This document shows positions 17,422 to 26,207 of a DNA stretch of 62,215 bases, in pieces. Positions within the stretch are counted from its first letter, which is position 1. Each line of letters begins with the position of its first letter. The stretch is from IMG/VR virus record IMGVR_UViG_3300020051_001561, positions 1 through 62,215 of that record; one strand, given 5' to 3'. The position numbers were made by a program, and so were the translations under genes. The stretch is from a virus. A model generated the notes under the pieces. That model saw only the letters and a list, made by a program, of their open reading frames with translations. It had not been told where the DNA came from and did not search any database.

Positions 17422-17429
17422 TATAAATA
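17422..17429 (-). promoter_or_regulatory. TATTTATA motif 4 nt from the adaptor start
   Basis: TATTTATA then GACA then ATG 17417. The spacing leaves almost no leader if this is a promoter. Confidence 0.5.
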
Positions 17430-17436
17430 TCTTGAT

Positions 17437-17466
17437 AAAGAAAAACCCCTCCGAAGAGGGGTTTTA
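17437..17466 (-). terminator. Rho-independent terminator after 1180-aa fibre gene
   Basis: Arms AAAACCCCTC (17442-17451) and GAGGGGTTTT (17456-17465) around CGAA, followed on the minus strand by TTTTTC. It ends transcription of the gene that stops at 17489. Confidence 0.85.
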
Positions 17467-17488
17467 TATTTTATGTGTTTTTAATTTG

Positions 17489-20400
17489 TTATAATGCTTG
17501 TGGTACAAAGTCGTAACCAATCGATATGTTGTTATTACCAAGTGTAAATGATTCTGAATCACTTGCCGGAGTTAAACCACTATTCGCTGAAATTGATGAA
17601 ACCTCTTGTCCCAATACAGAACCCGCACCTTGTGTTTCTGCGTATATCTGACATCCTGAACCTAATACACCTTGAGATTCAACGTAGTAAAGGATTGTAT
17701 CACCTGGGAACGCTTGGATTGAATCCGTAGAGTCATTTCCACTACCTGTTGCTGTGTATGAAGATTGTAACACTCCATTCACGTAAATAGCTGCCGAACC
17801 TCTAGCACATGTTGCACTTGTGTAGTTAATACTAATCGTTTTTGGTGATACCGATGTCGACGGTGTTACCGTTGGTGTCTTAGTTGGTGTTCTTGTAGGT
17901 GTTCTCGTTGGTGTTGGTGACGCAGTCAATGAAATTGTTGGTGTAACTGTTGGTGTTCTCGTTGGTGTTGGTGACGGAGTTGGTGTTGGTAATGCACAGA
18001 ATGAACATGTCGTACCAAATACGTCGATTGAGTATGTTGGAGGTTCAGGTGATTCATCAAAACCAATAATTTGCCAACAAGGAGCCACATCACCACCTTT
18101 AGATGATAATGATACGTAGTCACCAACCGATGGTACTGCTGGTAAACCAGGAGCTAAGTCGGCGATTGCTTGTGTCGCACCAGGTTGACAGTTACCATCA
18201 AAGTAAGTTATCTCCTGAATTAGGAATTTATATTCAACACATGGATATGTTTGTACACAACTACTACATCTAGGGAATAATGGGTCATTAGCTGACCATG
18301 GTTGTCCTCCATCAGCTAACCAATCACCGTCTTTATTTCCTAAGTCACGGAACTCACCACCTGTATATGATGGACCGATAAATCCAACACAACCGTCAAT
18401 ATAACCTGTTTGGTTTTCTAAGTATAATGATGGATTACCTTCCTCAAGTGAATTCATAATTGATGTGTATTCAGGTCCGTTCAATCCAATTTTGTAAACG
18501 TAACTATCACAACATGCTGAGAAGTACATTGAGTAGTATACCGTTGATGGTGTTACTGAAGGAGTAACAGACGGAGTAACACTAATAGATGGTGTTATCG
18601 TCGGCTGAGGAGTTTGTGTTGCCTGTGGAGTGTTAGAAGGTGTAACCGTTTGTGTAGGTGCTGGTGTTTGTGTTGCCTGTGCCGTTGGAGTAACTGTTGA
18701 ACTTGCCGTAGGTGCTGGTGTTGATGTCGGTGCTGGTGTACCTGTTGGTTCAGGTGTTGAAGTAGGTGCTGGTGTTGATGTCGGTTGAGGTGTTGACGTA
18801 GGTGTTACACTTGCAGTTTGTGTAGGAGTATTAGTTGGTGTCTCAGTTGGTGTTGGAGTAACAGACGATGTTGGAGTTACACTTGCAGTCGGAGTAGGAC
18901 TCGATGTTGGTGTATTAGTTGGAGTATATGTCGGTGACGGTGTCACTGAACTTGTAGGTGTTACCGTTGATGTTGGAGTGTTACTTGGTGTTACTGTGTT
19001 AGTAGGTGTTGGTGACTGAGTAGGTGTGTTTGTCGGTGTTCTTGATAGAGAAACCGTTGGAGTCACTGTACTTGTTGAAGTAACGGTTGGAGTAACTGTT
19101 GGTGTTACTGATGACGTTACTGAAGGCGTTGGTGTGTTTGTAGGTGTCTTCGTAGGAGTAACTGTTGGAGTTACTGAAGAAGTTACCGTAGATGTAATAG
19201 TTGCTGTCGGTGTCAACGTAGCTTGTGGTGTCGTTGAAGGTGTTACCGATTGAGTTGGTGTTTGTGTTGGTGTGTTTGATGCAGTAATTGTAGGAGTTAC
19301 AGAAGGTGTAACTGATATTGTTGGTGTTACCGTTGATGTTGTAGTAGGTGTAAATGATACTGTTGGAGTAGGTGTTGTACTTACCCCTGGCGTTTGAGAT
19401 ACCGATGCGGTTACTGATGGTGTCGGAGTGAATGTTACTGACGCAGTTACTGAAGGTGTAGGTGTCTTTGTAGGTGTAGGTGTTTTTGTTGTTGTTGGTG
19501 TGGCAGTTGTTGTAGACTGTGGAGTTGCCGTCGGTGTTGGAGTTGTAGTGGACTGTGGTGTTTGTGTAGGAGTAACTGTAGTTGTAACAGTTGACGTAGG
19601 TGTAGGTGTTGAAGTACCACCAGGTGTTTGAGTCGGTGTACTCGTTGATGTAGATGCTGGTGTTGATGAAGGCGTAACCGAACTTGTAGGTGTCGGAGTC
19701 GACGTTCCTGCAGGTGTACTGCTCGGAGTGACTGATGATGTTATTGTTGGTGTAAATGATATTGTTGGTGTTGGTGTAGCACTTGAACCTGGCGTATTTG
19801 ATACTGAAACTGTTGGAGTTACAGTCGGTGACGGAGTTGCGGTCACTGATTGAGTTGGAGTATTTGTAGGTGTAGACTCTGGAGTCGATGTTGGTTGTGC
19901 AGTTCCTGTTGGTGTTGGAGTTGCAGTACCACCTGGAGTTCCTGTTGGAGTACTTGTATGTGTTGGTTCTGGTGTTGATGAAGGAGTAACCGAACTTGTT
20001 GGTGTTGGAGTTGCCGTACCACCTGGTGTTCCTGTCGGTGTACTTGTAGATGTTGGGTCTGGTGTTACAGATACACTCGCAGTGACTGACGGTGTTGGTG
20101 TTACCGTACCACCTGGAGTCTGTGTAGGTGTATTTGTTGGTGTTGCAGTTGCCGTGTTAGACGGTGTAACTGAACTACTTGGCGTATTTGTTGGGGTAAC
20201 ATCAGGTGTAGTTGAAATAGTTGGTGTTGGTGTGTTACTAACACCTGGTGTATCAGAAACTGAAACTGAAGGTGTTGGAGTACTTGTTGTTGTTGATGTT
20301 GGAGTAGATGCTGGTGTACCTGTTGGTGTAGGTGTGGATGTTGTCTGTGGAGTACTTGTAGGTGTTTGTGTCGGCGTAGATGTTGAAGTAGATTGAGGTG

Positions 20401-21031
20401 TACTTGTTGGAGTTGCCGTTGTAGACGCAGTCGGTGTTACTGTTGATTGTGGTGTACCTGTTGGCGTACTTGTTGAAGTGGCTTGAGGTGTTGATGTTGG
20501 TGATGCTGTAACTGTTGCCGTTGGAGTTACTGTAGATTGAGGAGTTCCCGTTGGTGTACTTGTGTGTGTTGGTTCTGGAGTTGAAGTAACAGTTGCCGTG
20601 ATAGTTGCTGTTGGTGTTGACGTGGCTTGTGGTGTACTTGTTGGTGTTCTTGTTGGAGAAACCGTCTGAGTAATTGTTGCGGTCATCGTAGGTGTTACCG
20701 TAGATGTTATCGTTGCAGTGATAGATGGAGTCACCGAAGGTGTTACTGATGGAGTAACTGATGCCGTCACAGAAGGAGTTAACGTAACCGTAGGTGTAAC
20801 TGTTTGTGTTTGTGTCGGAGTAGGTGTTGGGTGACCAATCACATAAGTGTAAGACGCTTCGTATGTTTCAGAATAGATTGTATAAGTTCCGTAAAAGTAG
20901 TCAGTAACTAAATCCGCAGGCATAGTAACAACACCAAAGTCCGTTACAGTAGAACCTGTGTCTGCAGTAAAAGTAATGTGAACACTTTCACCTACTAAAT
21001 TGTCACTCAAAAATCTAATTCCGTTTGCCAT
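17489..21031 (-). CDS. Giant Thr/Pro-rich fibre protein 1 (1180 aa)
   Basis: Residues 1-67 form a beta-like head domain ([20 protein letters not shown]). Residues about 68-828 are an almost pure Thr/Pro/Ser/Val repeat (TPTxTPxxT, VTPSVT). Then come a Cys-rich domain (about 829-1017, with [12 protein letters not shown] and CSFC), a short TP linker and a C-terminal domain (about 1066-1180, starting [20 protein letters not shown]). It looks like a stalk with a terminal receptor-binding knob. The repeat resembles mucin or extensin stalks rich in Ser/Thr for O-glycans. It has TATTTATA 4 nt before its ATG. No known family over the repeat; fibre role is inferred from neighbours. Confidence 0.7.
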   Translation of the reverse strand: MANGIRFLSDNLVGESVHITFTADTGSTVTDFGVVTMPADLVTDYFYGTYTIYSETYEASYTYVIGHPTPTPTQTQTVTPTVTLTPSVTASVTPSVTPSVTPSITATITSTVTPTMTATITQTVSPTRTPTSTPQATSTPTATITATVTSTPEPTHTSTPTGTPQSTVTPTATVTASPTSTPQATSTSTPTGTPQSTVTPTASTTATPTSTPQSTSTSTPTQTPTSTPQTTSTPTPTGTPASTPTSTTTSTPTPSVSVSDTPGVSNTPTPTISTTPDVTPTNTPSSSVTPSNTATATPTNTPTQTPGGTVTPTPSVTASVSVTPDPTSTSTPTGTPGGTATPTPTSSVTPSSTPEPTHTSTPTGTPGGTATPTPTGTAQPTSTPESTPTNTPTQSVTATPSPTVTPTVSVSNTPGSSATPTPTISFTPTITSSVTPSSTPAGTSTPTPTSSVTPSSTPASTSTSTPTQTPGGTSTPTPTSTVTTTVTPTQTPQSTTTPTPTATPQSTTTATPTTTKTPTPTKTPTPSVTASVTFTPTPSVTASVSQTPGVSTTPTPTVSFTPTTTSTVTPTISVTPSVTPTITASNTPTQTPTQSVTPSTTPQATLTPTATITSTVTSSVTPTVTPTKTPTNTPTPSVTSSVTPTVTPTVTSTSTVTPTVSLSRTPTNTPTQSPTPTNTVTPSNTPTSTVTPTSSVTPSPTYTPTNTPTSSPTPTASVTPTSSVTPTPTETPTNTPTQTASVTPTSTPQPTSTPAPTSTPEPTGTPAPTSTPAPTASSTVTPTAQATQTPAPTQTVTPSNTPQATQTPQPTITPSISVTPSVTPSVTPSTVYYSMYFSACCDSYVYKIGLNGPEYTSIMNSLEEGNPSLYLENQTGYIDGCVGFIGPSYTGGEFRDLGNKDGDWLADGGQPWSANDPLFPRCSSCVQTYPCVEYKFLIQEITYFDGNCQPGATQAIADLAPGLPAVPSVGDYVSLSSKGGDVAPCWQIIGFDESPEPPTYSIDVFGTTCSFCALPTPTPSPTPTRTPTVTPTISLTASPTPTRTPTRTPTKTPTVTPSTSVSPKTISINYTSATCARGSAAIYVNGVLQSSYTATGSGNDSTDSIQAFPGDTILYYVESQGVLGSGCQIYAETQGAGSVLGQEVSSISANSGLTPASDSESFTLGNNNISIGYDFVPQAL
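18545..20830 (-). repeat. Thr/Pro low-complexity tract in fibre 1
   Basis: The plus strand is G/T-rich with recurring GTTGGTGTTAC-type units; the minus strand encodes about 760 residues of TP-type repeats. Units are imperfect but share a 6-residue-like period. It is prone to slippage and recombination. Confidence 0.85.
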
Positions 21032-21035
21032 TACA

Positions 21036-21043
21036 TATAAATA
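21036..21043 (-). promoter_or_regulatory. TATTTATA motif 4 nt from fibre 1 start
   Basis: TATTTATA then TGTA then ATG 21031. Confidence 0.5.
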
Positions 21044-21079
21044 CTTTACAATATTAATTTGTTAGTTAAAAAAATAAAC

Positions 21080-21532
21080 TTACCAAGAAGTTTCTATATT
21101 AATTCTTCTCCAAGAATTTTGTGATATACACACATACATGTATGAATCATCAAAAACTACATCTCCCTTATTACCTTCAGAAGTTGAGGATGTTGGTACT
21201 GAGGCGTTTTTTATCTCCATACTGTCATCAACATTAGTTTCACTAATTGTTTTGTTACCAATATGTATTGTGTTACTTCCTAAATATAAATCTCTAAATT
21301 TATATTCTGCACTACCCAAATCGTATGTATCATTTGTTGTTGGAATTATATGTCCTGTTAAATTAAATTGTGACCCATCAGCTTGTAATGATGTTGAACC
21401 TGAGAAAATTTTTGTTAATAATTCTGCGTATGTTATTTTTTTGGCGTTATTACCATCATGAATAATAATTAAATCAGTACTTTGTGGTGTACCTGTAAAT
21501 GATGTTAATTGTTCTATCGTTAAATTAGCCAT
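21080..21532 (-). CDS. Short tail/head fibre protein
   Basis: The protein has 150 aa. The centre GHIIPTTNDTYDLGSAEYKF continues with RDLYLGSNTIHIG, the T4-like fibre repeat (P..d.tYDLGs...~fr~lyl...tI.iG). The N-terminus LTIEQLTSFTGTP and the QNSWRRINIETSW end suit a trimeric short fibre. It is encoded between two giant fibre genes with TATTTATA 13 nt upstream. It may cap or join fibres. Confidence 0.65.
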   Translation of the reverse strand: MANLTIEQLTSFTGTPQSTDLIIIHDGNNAKKITYAELLTKIFSGSTSLQADGSQFNLTGHIIPTTNDTYDLGSAEYKFRDLYLGSNTIHIGNKTISETNVDDSMEIKNASVPTSSTSEGNKGDVVFDDSYMYVCISQNSWRRINIETSW

Positions 21533-21545
21533 TTCTTTTTTATTT

Positions 21546-21553
21546 TATAAATA
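21546..21553 (-). promoter_or_regulatory. TATTTATA late-promoter-like motif, short fibre gene
   Basis: TATTTATA 13 nt before ATG 21532. Confidence 0.55.
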
Positions 21554-21571
21554 GTTTATCTTATGAGAATA

Positions 21572-24500
21572 TTATGGGTAAGGGTTGGTAGCATTAAAGT
21601 TGTTTAATACTTGTAATGATGTTAATGCGGTATTGTATAATCTAATAATACCGTATTCACCTCTAAAGTCTCCAGTGTTATCAGCACCAGGATTCTGTTG
21701 ACCGAAGAAGATATTATTATCAACACCACTTGATAAGTATGAAACACCATTCTGACTATCATTCAATACACCATCGATGTATAGACTTTGTGTTGCGTTT
21801 GCAAAATCCCAAACCAATACCACTTGATACCACTGACCTTGGTTGAATGGTGTCGTTGAGTATAAGTAATTATTCGCCCAAATCTTACCTCTAAATCTGC
21901 CAGTTTCAGCAGCTATCGGTGGCATGTTCCAATTATTTTGTGGGTTAGTCTCTGACATTGACATGATGTTACCATCTACATCATCAGGTTTAATCCATAA
22001 CTCATATGTAAATGATTGGGTGGCATTACCAGTACCTGCAACATTACTTAATAAAATGTAATCATCGATACCGTCTGTAACTATAGACTTATCCGTAGAG
22101 TTATATGTCGGTCCATTAACTAAAGTACCATTATAGTTACCCTGTAAATCCGTCCACAGAGTACCTGTTCCTGGATATGAACTTGTATTTCTCGCATCTA
22201 AATTAACTAATAAATTAGATGTAATAATATTATTCGGTGTTGATGAAGGAGTCACAGTTGGTTGTGGTGTTTCAGTTACTGTTGGAGTTGGTGTCACATC
22301 CGCAGTTGATGATGGCGTTACTGAAACTGTAATAGATGGTGTTGGTGTTACCGGTGATGATGATGATGGTGTAACTGTCGGTGTTACAGTCGCAGTTGAG
22401 GTTGGTGTTGGTGAGGGAACTGGCCCTGTAGACATCACTATAAAGTCATTGTCATCAGTAATAATATAGTTACCTAAATCATCAACCAATACATTTTGTT
22501 GTACAGGCGTATTAGATGGTGTTATCGATGGAGTAACACTACTCGTCGGTGTGTATGTTGGAGTTGTTGTTGGTGTAGGAGTATTAGACGCGGTGACTGT
22601 AGGTGTTGGTGTTACATATGGTAACGGTGATAATGAATATCTTTCGTAATAAGTGTTATAGAATGTTGTGATTTCTGAATCTGTTAATGCTCTATCATAA
22701 ATGGCCACGATACCCATATTACCATCAAAGAATTGGTCAGCAGTCCAGTTACTATCTGCAATTAAGTTGTTTGTTCTCGTTAAGTTATTTGGTAATACAC
22801 TTGTTGAACCTGATACCGATGTTGTTTGATTAAACACTTTGAATGTTGAACCATCGAGACGACCACCATAGAATCCCCAACCATTATTTGTTATACCATT
22901 AGTTATGTTTTCTGCTAATACTTGAGTGGCCCCATGACGAAGTTCAAACCACAAGTTATTAGTTGACGATTCTCTACCTAAAAGAATATTATCACTTGCA
23001 CTACCATTACCAAAATCAATAATTCTTTCCCAAGTAGACACTCCGTTGAAATTAATGAAGGTTAATATTGTAATACCATTACTAAAGTTATCAAATCCTG
23101 AAGGAGCAGTACCATATTGTGATGTACCATTAAATGTTACAATACCACCGTTGGATGATGATACCGTTGGAGAGTTATATAAGGTAACATCATTTCCAGA
23201 ACCACTGGTATCTGTCCATGTAGTCGATGTTGCATTTGCACCATCAAGTAATAATATTGGTGAACCTACAACCGATGTAGGTGACGGTGTTGGTGTCAAT
23301 GTAGGTGTTGGAGTGGCTGAATTAGCAAATGGTGTTGCCGTGAAGTCCATTGTCGGAGCTGGTGTATCAGTCGGAGTAATTGACTGAGTAACCGTAGGTG
23401 TTACAGTTGATTCAGGTGTAACTGAAGGTGTAACTGATTGAGTCAATGTTGGAGTTACAGTGGCAGTTTTAGTAACCGTAGGTGTGTTAGTTGGAGTATT
23501 AGACGGTGTTAATGTCTGAGTAACAGAAGGACTCACCGTTTGTGTTGGCGTGTTTGTATTTGTCACAGTTGGAGTAACAGTAGAAGTAACTGAAGGTGTA
23601 ACTGTGTTAGTTGGTGTATTAGATGGTGTTAATGTTTGAGTAACAGAAGGACTCACCGTTTGTGTCGGTGTGTTCGTAGGAGTAACTGTTGGAGTACTCG
23701 TAGATGAAGATGTTGGTGTTATAGTATTTGTTGGAGTAATAGTTGCTGTAACTGTCGGAGTCACTGTACTTGTCGGAGTAGAAGTAGGACTTGATGGTGG
23801 AGTTACTGATACTGAAATACTTGGTGTGTTTGTTGGTGTATAGGTAGGAGTTACCGTTGATGTTACAGTTGGAGTTACTGATGCAGTCACTGATGGTGTC
23901 AATGTTGGTGTAGTTGACGGAGATACAGTCTGAGTTGGCGTGTTTGTATTTGTCACTGTAGGAGTAACGGTAGAGGTAACCGAAGGAGTTACAGTTTGAG
24001 TTGGAGTATTAGTTGGTGTCAATGTTGGTGTTACCGAAGCAGTAACAGATGCGGTCGGAGTATTTGTATTCGTAACCGTTGGTGTAACTGTAGATGTTAC
24101 CGATGGTGTTACCGTACTTGTTGGTGTATTAGTAGGGGTTACGGAAGAAGTAACAGTTGCTGTTACCGTTTGTGTCGGTGTGTTTGTTGCGGTTACCGTT
24201 GGCGTTACAGACGCAGTAACCGAAGGAGTTACAGTCTGAGTCGGAGTATTGGTTTGTGTAATAGTTGGAGTAATAGAAGCAGTCACAGTTTGTGTCGGAG
24301 TATTGGTTGCGGTTACCGTTGGTGTTACAGATGCAGTAACCGAAGGAGTTACAGTCTGAGTTGGCGTATTAGTTGGTGTTACTGTCGGAGTTACAGAAGC
24401 CGTCACAGTTTGTGTCGGTGTATTAGTTGCCGTCACAGTTGGAGTTACCGATGCGGTTACCGAAGGAGTCGGAGTTTGTGTATTTGATGGTGTTACGGTT

Positions 24501-26188
24501 TGTGTCTGAGTATTAGATGGAGTAACAGTCTGAGTTGGAGTATTTGTTGGAGTGACACTTGGTGTTGGTGTATTTGTGGCAGTATATGTTGGAGTTGCCG
24601 TACCTGTCGGAGTTTTCGTCAATGTAATTGTTGGTTGTGGTGTATTAGATGGGGTTATGGTAGGAGTGGCAAATGGTGTTGCGGTAATGTCACTTGTTGG
24701 GGCCGGCGTATCTGATGGTGTTGCAAATGGTGTTGCCGTCACATCGTTAGTTGGTGCTGGTGTATTTGAAACTGATGGAGTCACAGTACCAATAGGAGTT
24801 GCAGTAATATCAACAGTAGGTGCCGGTGTGTCAGTCGGTTGAGGCGTATTAGTAGGAGTAACCGTTGGAGTGGCAAATGGAGTTGCCGTAATGTCACTTG
24901 TTGGAGCTGGTGTGTCTGACGGAGTCGCAAATGGAGTTGCCGTAATATCTACAGTCGGTGATGGAGTATCTGTTTGTGTTAATGTCGGAGTGAATGTTGG
25001 GGTTGGCGTTGGAGATGCACCCGCAGTCAAACTTGGAGTTATAGTTGGTTGAGGGGTATTTGTGGCAGTTGGTGTAACTTCACTTGTTGGTGTAGGTGTT
25101 TGAGTTGAAGTAATACTTGGGGTAACACTTGGTGTTGAAGTGTTTGTAGGTGTTGATGTTGGTGACAACAATGGAGTACCTGAAGGACTTGCCGTTGGTG
25201 TAACCGTTGAAGTTACAGTTGGCGTTGCCGTTGACGTTGGAGTCTTAGTTGGTGTACTCGTAGATGTTAATGTAGGTTGTGGTGTTGATGTTGGAGATTC
25301 ACTTGGTGTTATAGTTGGAGTTACAGTATTCGATGGAGTAACCGTTGGGGTTACAGATGAACTAACTGAAGGTGTAACTGATGGAGTTACACTCATAGTT
25401 GGTGTTGGACTAGATGTCGGAGTTACAGAAATAGATGGTGTAACCGTAGGTGTCGGAGTTGGACTCGATGTTGGAGTTGGTGTTAATGTTGTATCAAACA
25501 CAAACTTAGGTTCAACAACATATCTAAAGTCTTTAGAAACGGTATTAGTATCAACTTTAATGTTTCTATAGTAAACCTCGCCTGTAACTAAGTCATATCT
25601 TCTATTAACTTCAAGTAATCTTTGACCTGTTTTCTCACCCTTAGGGATTGTAATCAATACCTTATTTTCAATATTGTTACCATCAGACATCTCAATCACA
25701 TTATCAAACGTGATTTCAACATCGGCATCAACAGGTAATTCCGCAGTTGCAGTGTATAATGAGATAACTGAACCACTCGTATAATCGGCAGTCAACGAAA
25801 TAAAGTTAGTTCTCTTATTTCTACGACAACACATGTCAACATCTGCAAATGAATCCGCAATACTAATAAAGAGGTTACTTTCTAAAGGAACCTTAGAAGT
25901 ACCTTGACTATTCTTTATTGTAAAGAATCCATGAAATCTACCCTGTTTTTTTGTATTTCTTTTTGAGAATTGGTACGAAAGTATATAACCTGAACCGTCT
26001 TCTTTTAACTTAATAGATGCGGGTAGGTTGGCTATTTTATACATTCCCGTCTCAACATCATACATCGAGAAAGTTACCGTAGATGCAGAAATAAGTGGGT
26101 CGAGTTGGTTGTAACCGTTCCTCGACTCATTAATAACCTCTACTTGTAGTTTAGGTAATGTACTATTTTTCTTTATAAAAAACTCCAC
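21572..26188 (-). CDS. Giant Thr/Pro-rich fibre protein 2 (1538 aa) with two lectin-like domains
   Basis: Starts at GTG 26188. Residues 1-~115 are BppU-like and paralogous to the 17064 gene. About 121-232 are a further beta domain. About 233-972 are TP repeats, some with DITATPFATP units. About 973-1190 and 1317-1538 are two concanavalin/LamG-like domains (PILLLDGANAT, LVNLDARNTSSYPGTGTLWT, GIVAIYDRALT, FTYELWIKPDD, GIIRLYNTALT). They are joined by another TP linker carrying NVLVDDLGNYIITDDNDF. The order anchor, stalk, lectin, linker, lectin suggests a baseplate-attached adhesion fibre that binds host glycans. The motif TATTTATA ends 4 nt before the start. Confidence 0.75.
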   Translation of the reverse strand: MEFFIKKNSTLPKLQVEVINESRNGYNQLDPLISASTVTFSMYDVETGMYKIANLPASIKLKEDGSGYILSYQFSKRNTKKQGRFHGFFTIKNSQGTSKVPLESNLFISIADSFADVDMCCRRNKRTNFISLTADYTSGSVISLYTATAELPVDADVEITFDNVIEMSDGNNIENKVLITIPKGEKTGQRLLEVNRRYDLVTGEVYYRNIKVDTNTVSKDFRYVVEPKFVFDTTLTPTPTSSPTPTPTVTPSISVTPTSSPTPTMSVTPSVTPSVSSSVTPTVTPSNTVTPTITPSESPTSTPQPTLTSTSTPTKTPTSTATPTVTSTVTPTASPSGTPLLSPTSTPTNTSTPSVTPSITSTQTPTPTSEVTPTATNTPQPTITPSLTAGASPTPTPTFTPTLTQTDTPSPTVDITATPFATPSDTPAPTSDITATPFATPTVTPTNTPQPTDTPAPTVDITATPIGTVTPSVSNTPAPTNDVTATPFATPSDTPAPTSDITATPFATPTITPSNTPQPTITLTKTPTGTATPTYTATNTPTPSVTPTNTPTQTVTPSNTQTQTVTPSNTQTPTPSVTASVTPTVTATNTPTQTVTASVTPTVTPTNTPTQTVTPSVTASVTPTVTATNTPTQTVTASITPTITQTNTPTQTVTPSVTASVTPTVTATNTPTQTVTATVTSSVTPTNTPTSTVTPSVTSTVTPTVTNTNTPTASVTASVTPTLTPTNTPTQTVTPSVTSTVTPTVTNTNTPTQTVSPSTTPTLTPSVTASVTPTVTSTVTPTYTPTNTPSISVSVTPPSSPTSTPTSTVTPTVTATITPTNTITPTSSSTSTPTVTPTNTPTQTVSPSVTQTLTPSNTPTNTVTPSVTSTVTPTVTNTNTPTQTVSPSVTQTLTPSNTPTNTPTVTKTATVTPTLTQSVTPSVTPESTVTPTVTQSITPTDTPAPTMDFTATPFANSATPTPTLTPTPSPTSVVGSPILLLDGANATSTTWTDTSGSGNDVTLYNSPTVSSSNGGIVTFNGTSQYGTAPSGFDNFSNGITILTFINFNGVSTWERIIDFGNGSASDNILLGRESSTNNLWFELRHGATQVLAENITNGITNNGWGFYGGRLDGSTFKVFNQTTSVSGSTSVLPNNLTRTNNLIADSNWTADQFFDGNMGIVAIYDRALTDSEITTFYNTYYERYSLSPLPYVTPTPTVTASNTPTPTTTPTYTPTSSVTPSITPSNTPVQQNVLVDDLGNYIITDDNDFIVMSTGPVPSPTPTSTATVTPTVTPSSSSPVTPTPSITVSVTPSSTADVTPTPTVTETPQPTVTPSSTPNNIITSNLLVNLDARNTSSYPGTGTLWTDLQGNYNGTLVNGPTYNSTDKSIVTDGIDDYILLSNVAGTGNATQSFTYELWIKPDDVDGNIMSMSETNPQNNWNMPPIAAETGRFRGKIWANNYLYSTTPFNQGQWYQVVLVWDFANATQSLYIDGVLNDSQNGVSYLSSGVDNNIFFGQQNPGADNTGDFRGEYGIIRLYNTALTSLQVLNNFNATNPYP
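23272..25493 (-). repeat. Thr/Pro low-complexity tract in fibre 2
   Basis: About 740 residues of TP-type repeat. Near-duplicate units such as [15 protein letters not shown] occur in tandem in 23990-24500, showing recent internal duplication. Confidence 0.85.
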
Positions 26189-26192
26189 AGTC

Positions 26193-26200
26193 TATAAATA
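26193..26200 (-). promoter_or_regulatory. TATTTATA motif 4 nt from fibre 2 start
   Basis: TATTTATA then GACT then GTG 26188. The region up to FFIK is nearly identical to that of the 17064 gene, so gene and signal duplicated together. Confidence 0.5.
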
Positions 26201-26207
26201 CCAACTT

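Noticed and set aside
18545-20830. Possible CRISPR array
   Set aside because: Repeats are in-frame coding units without unique spacers of constant length.
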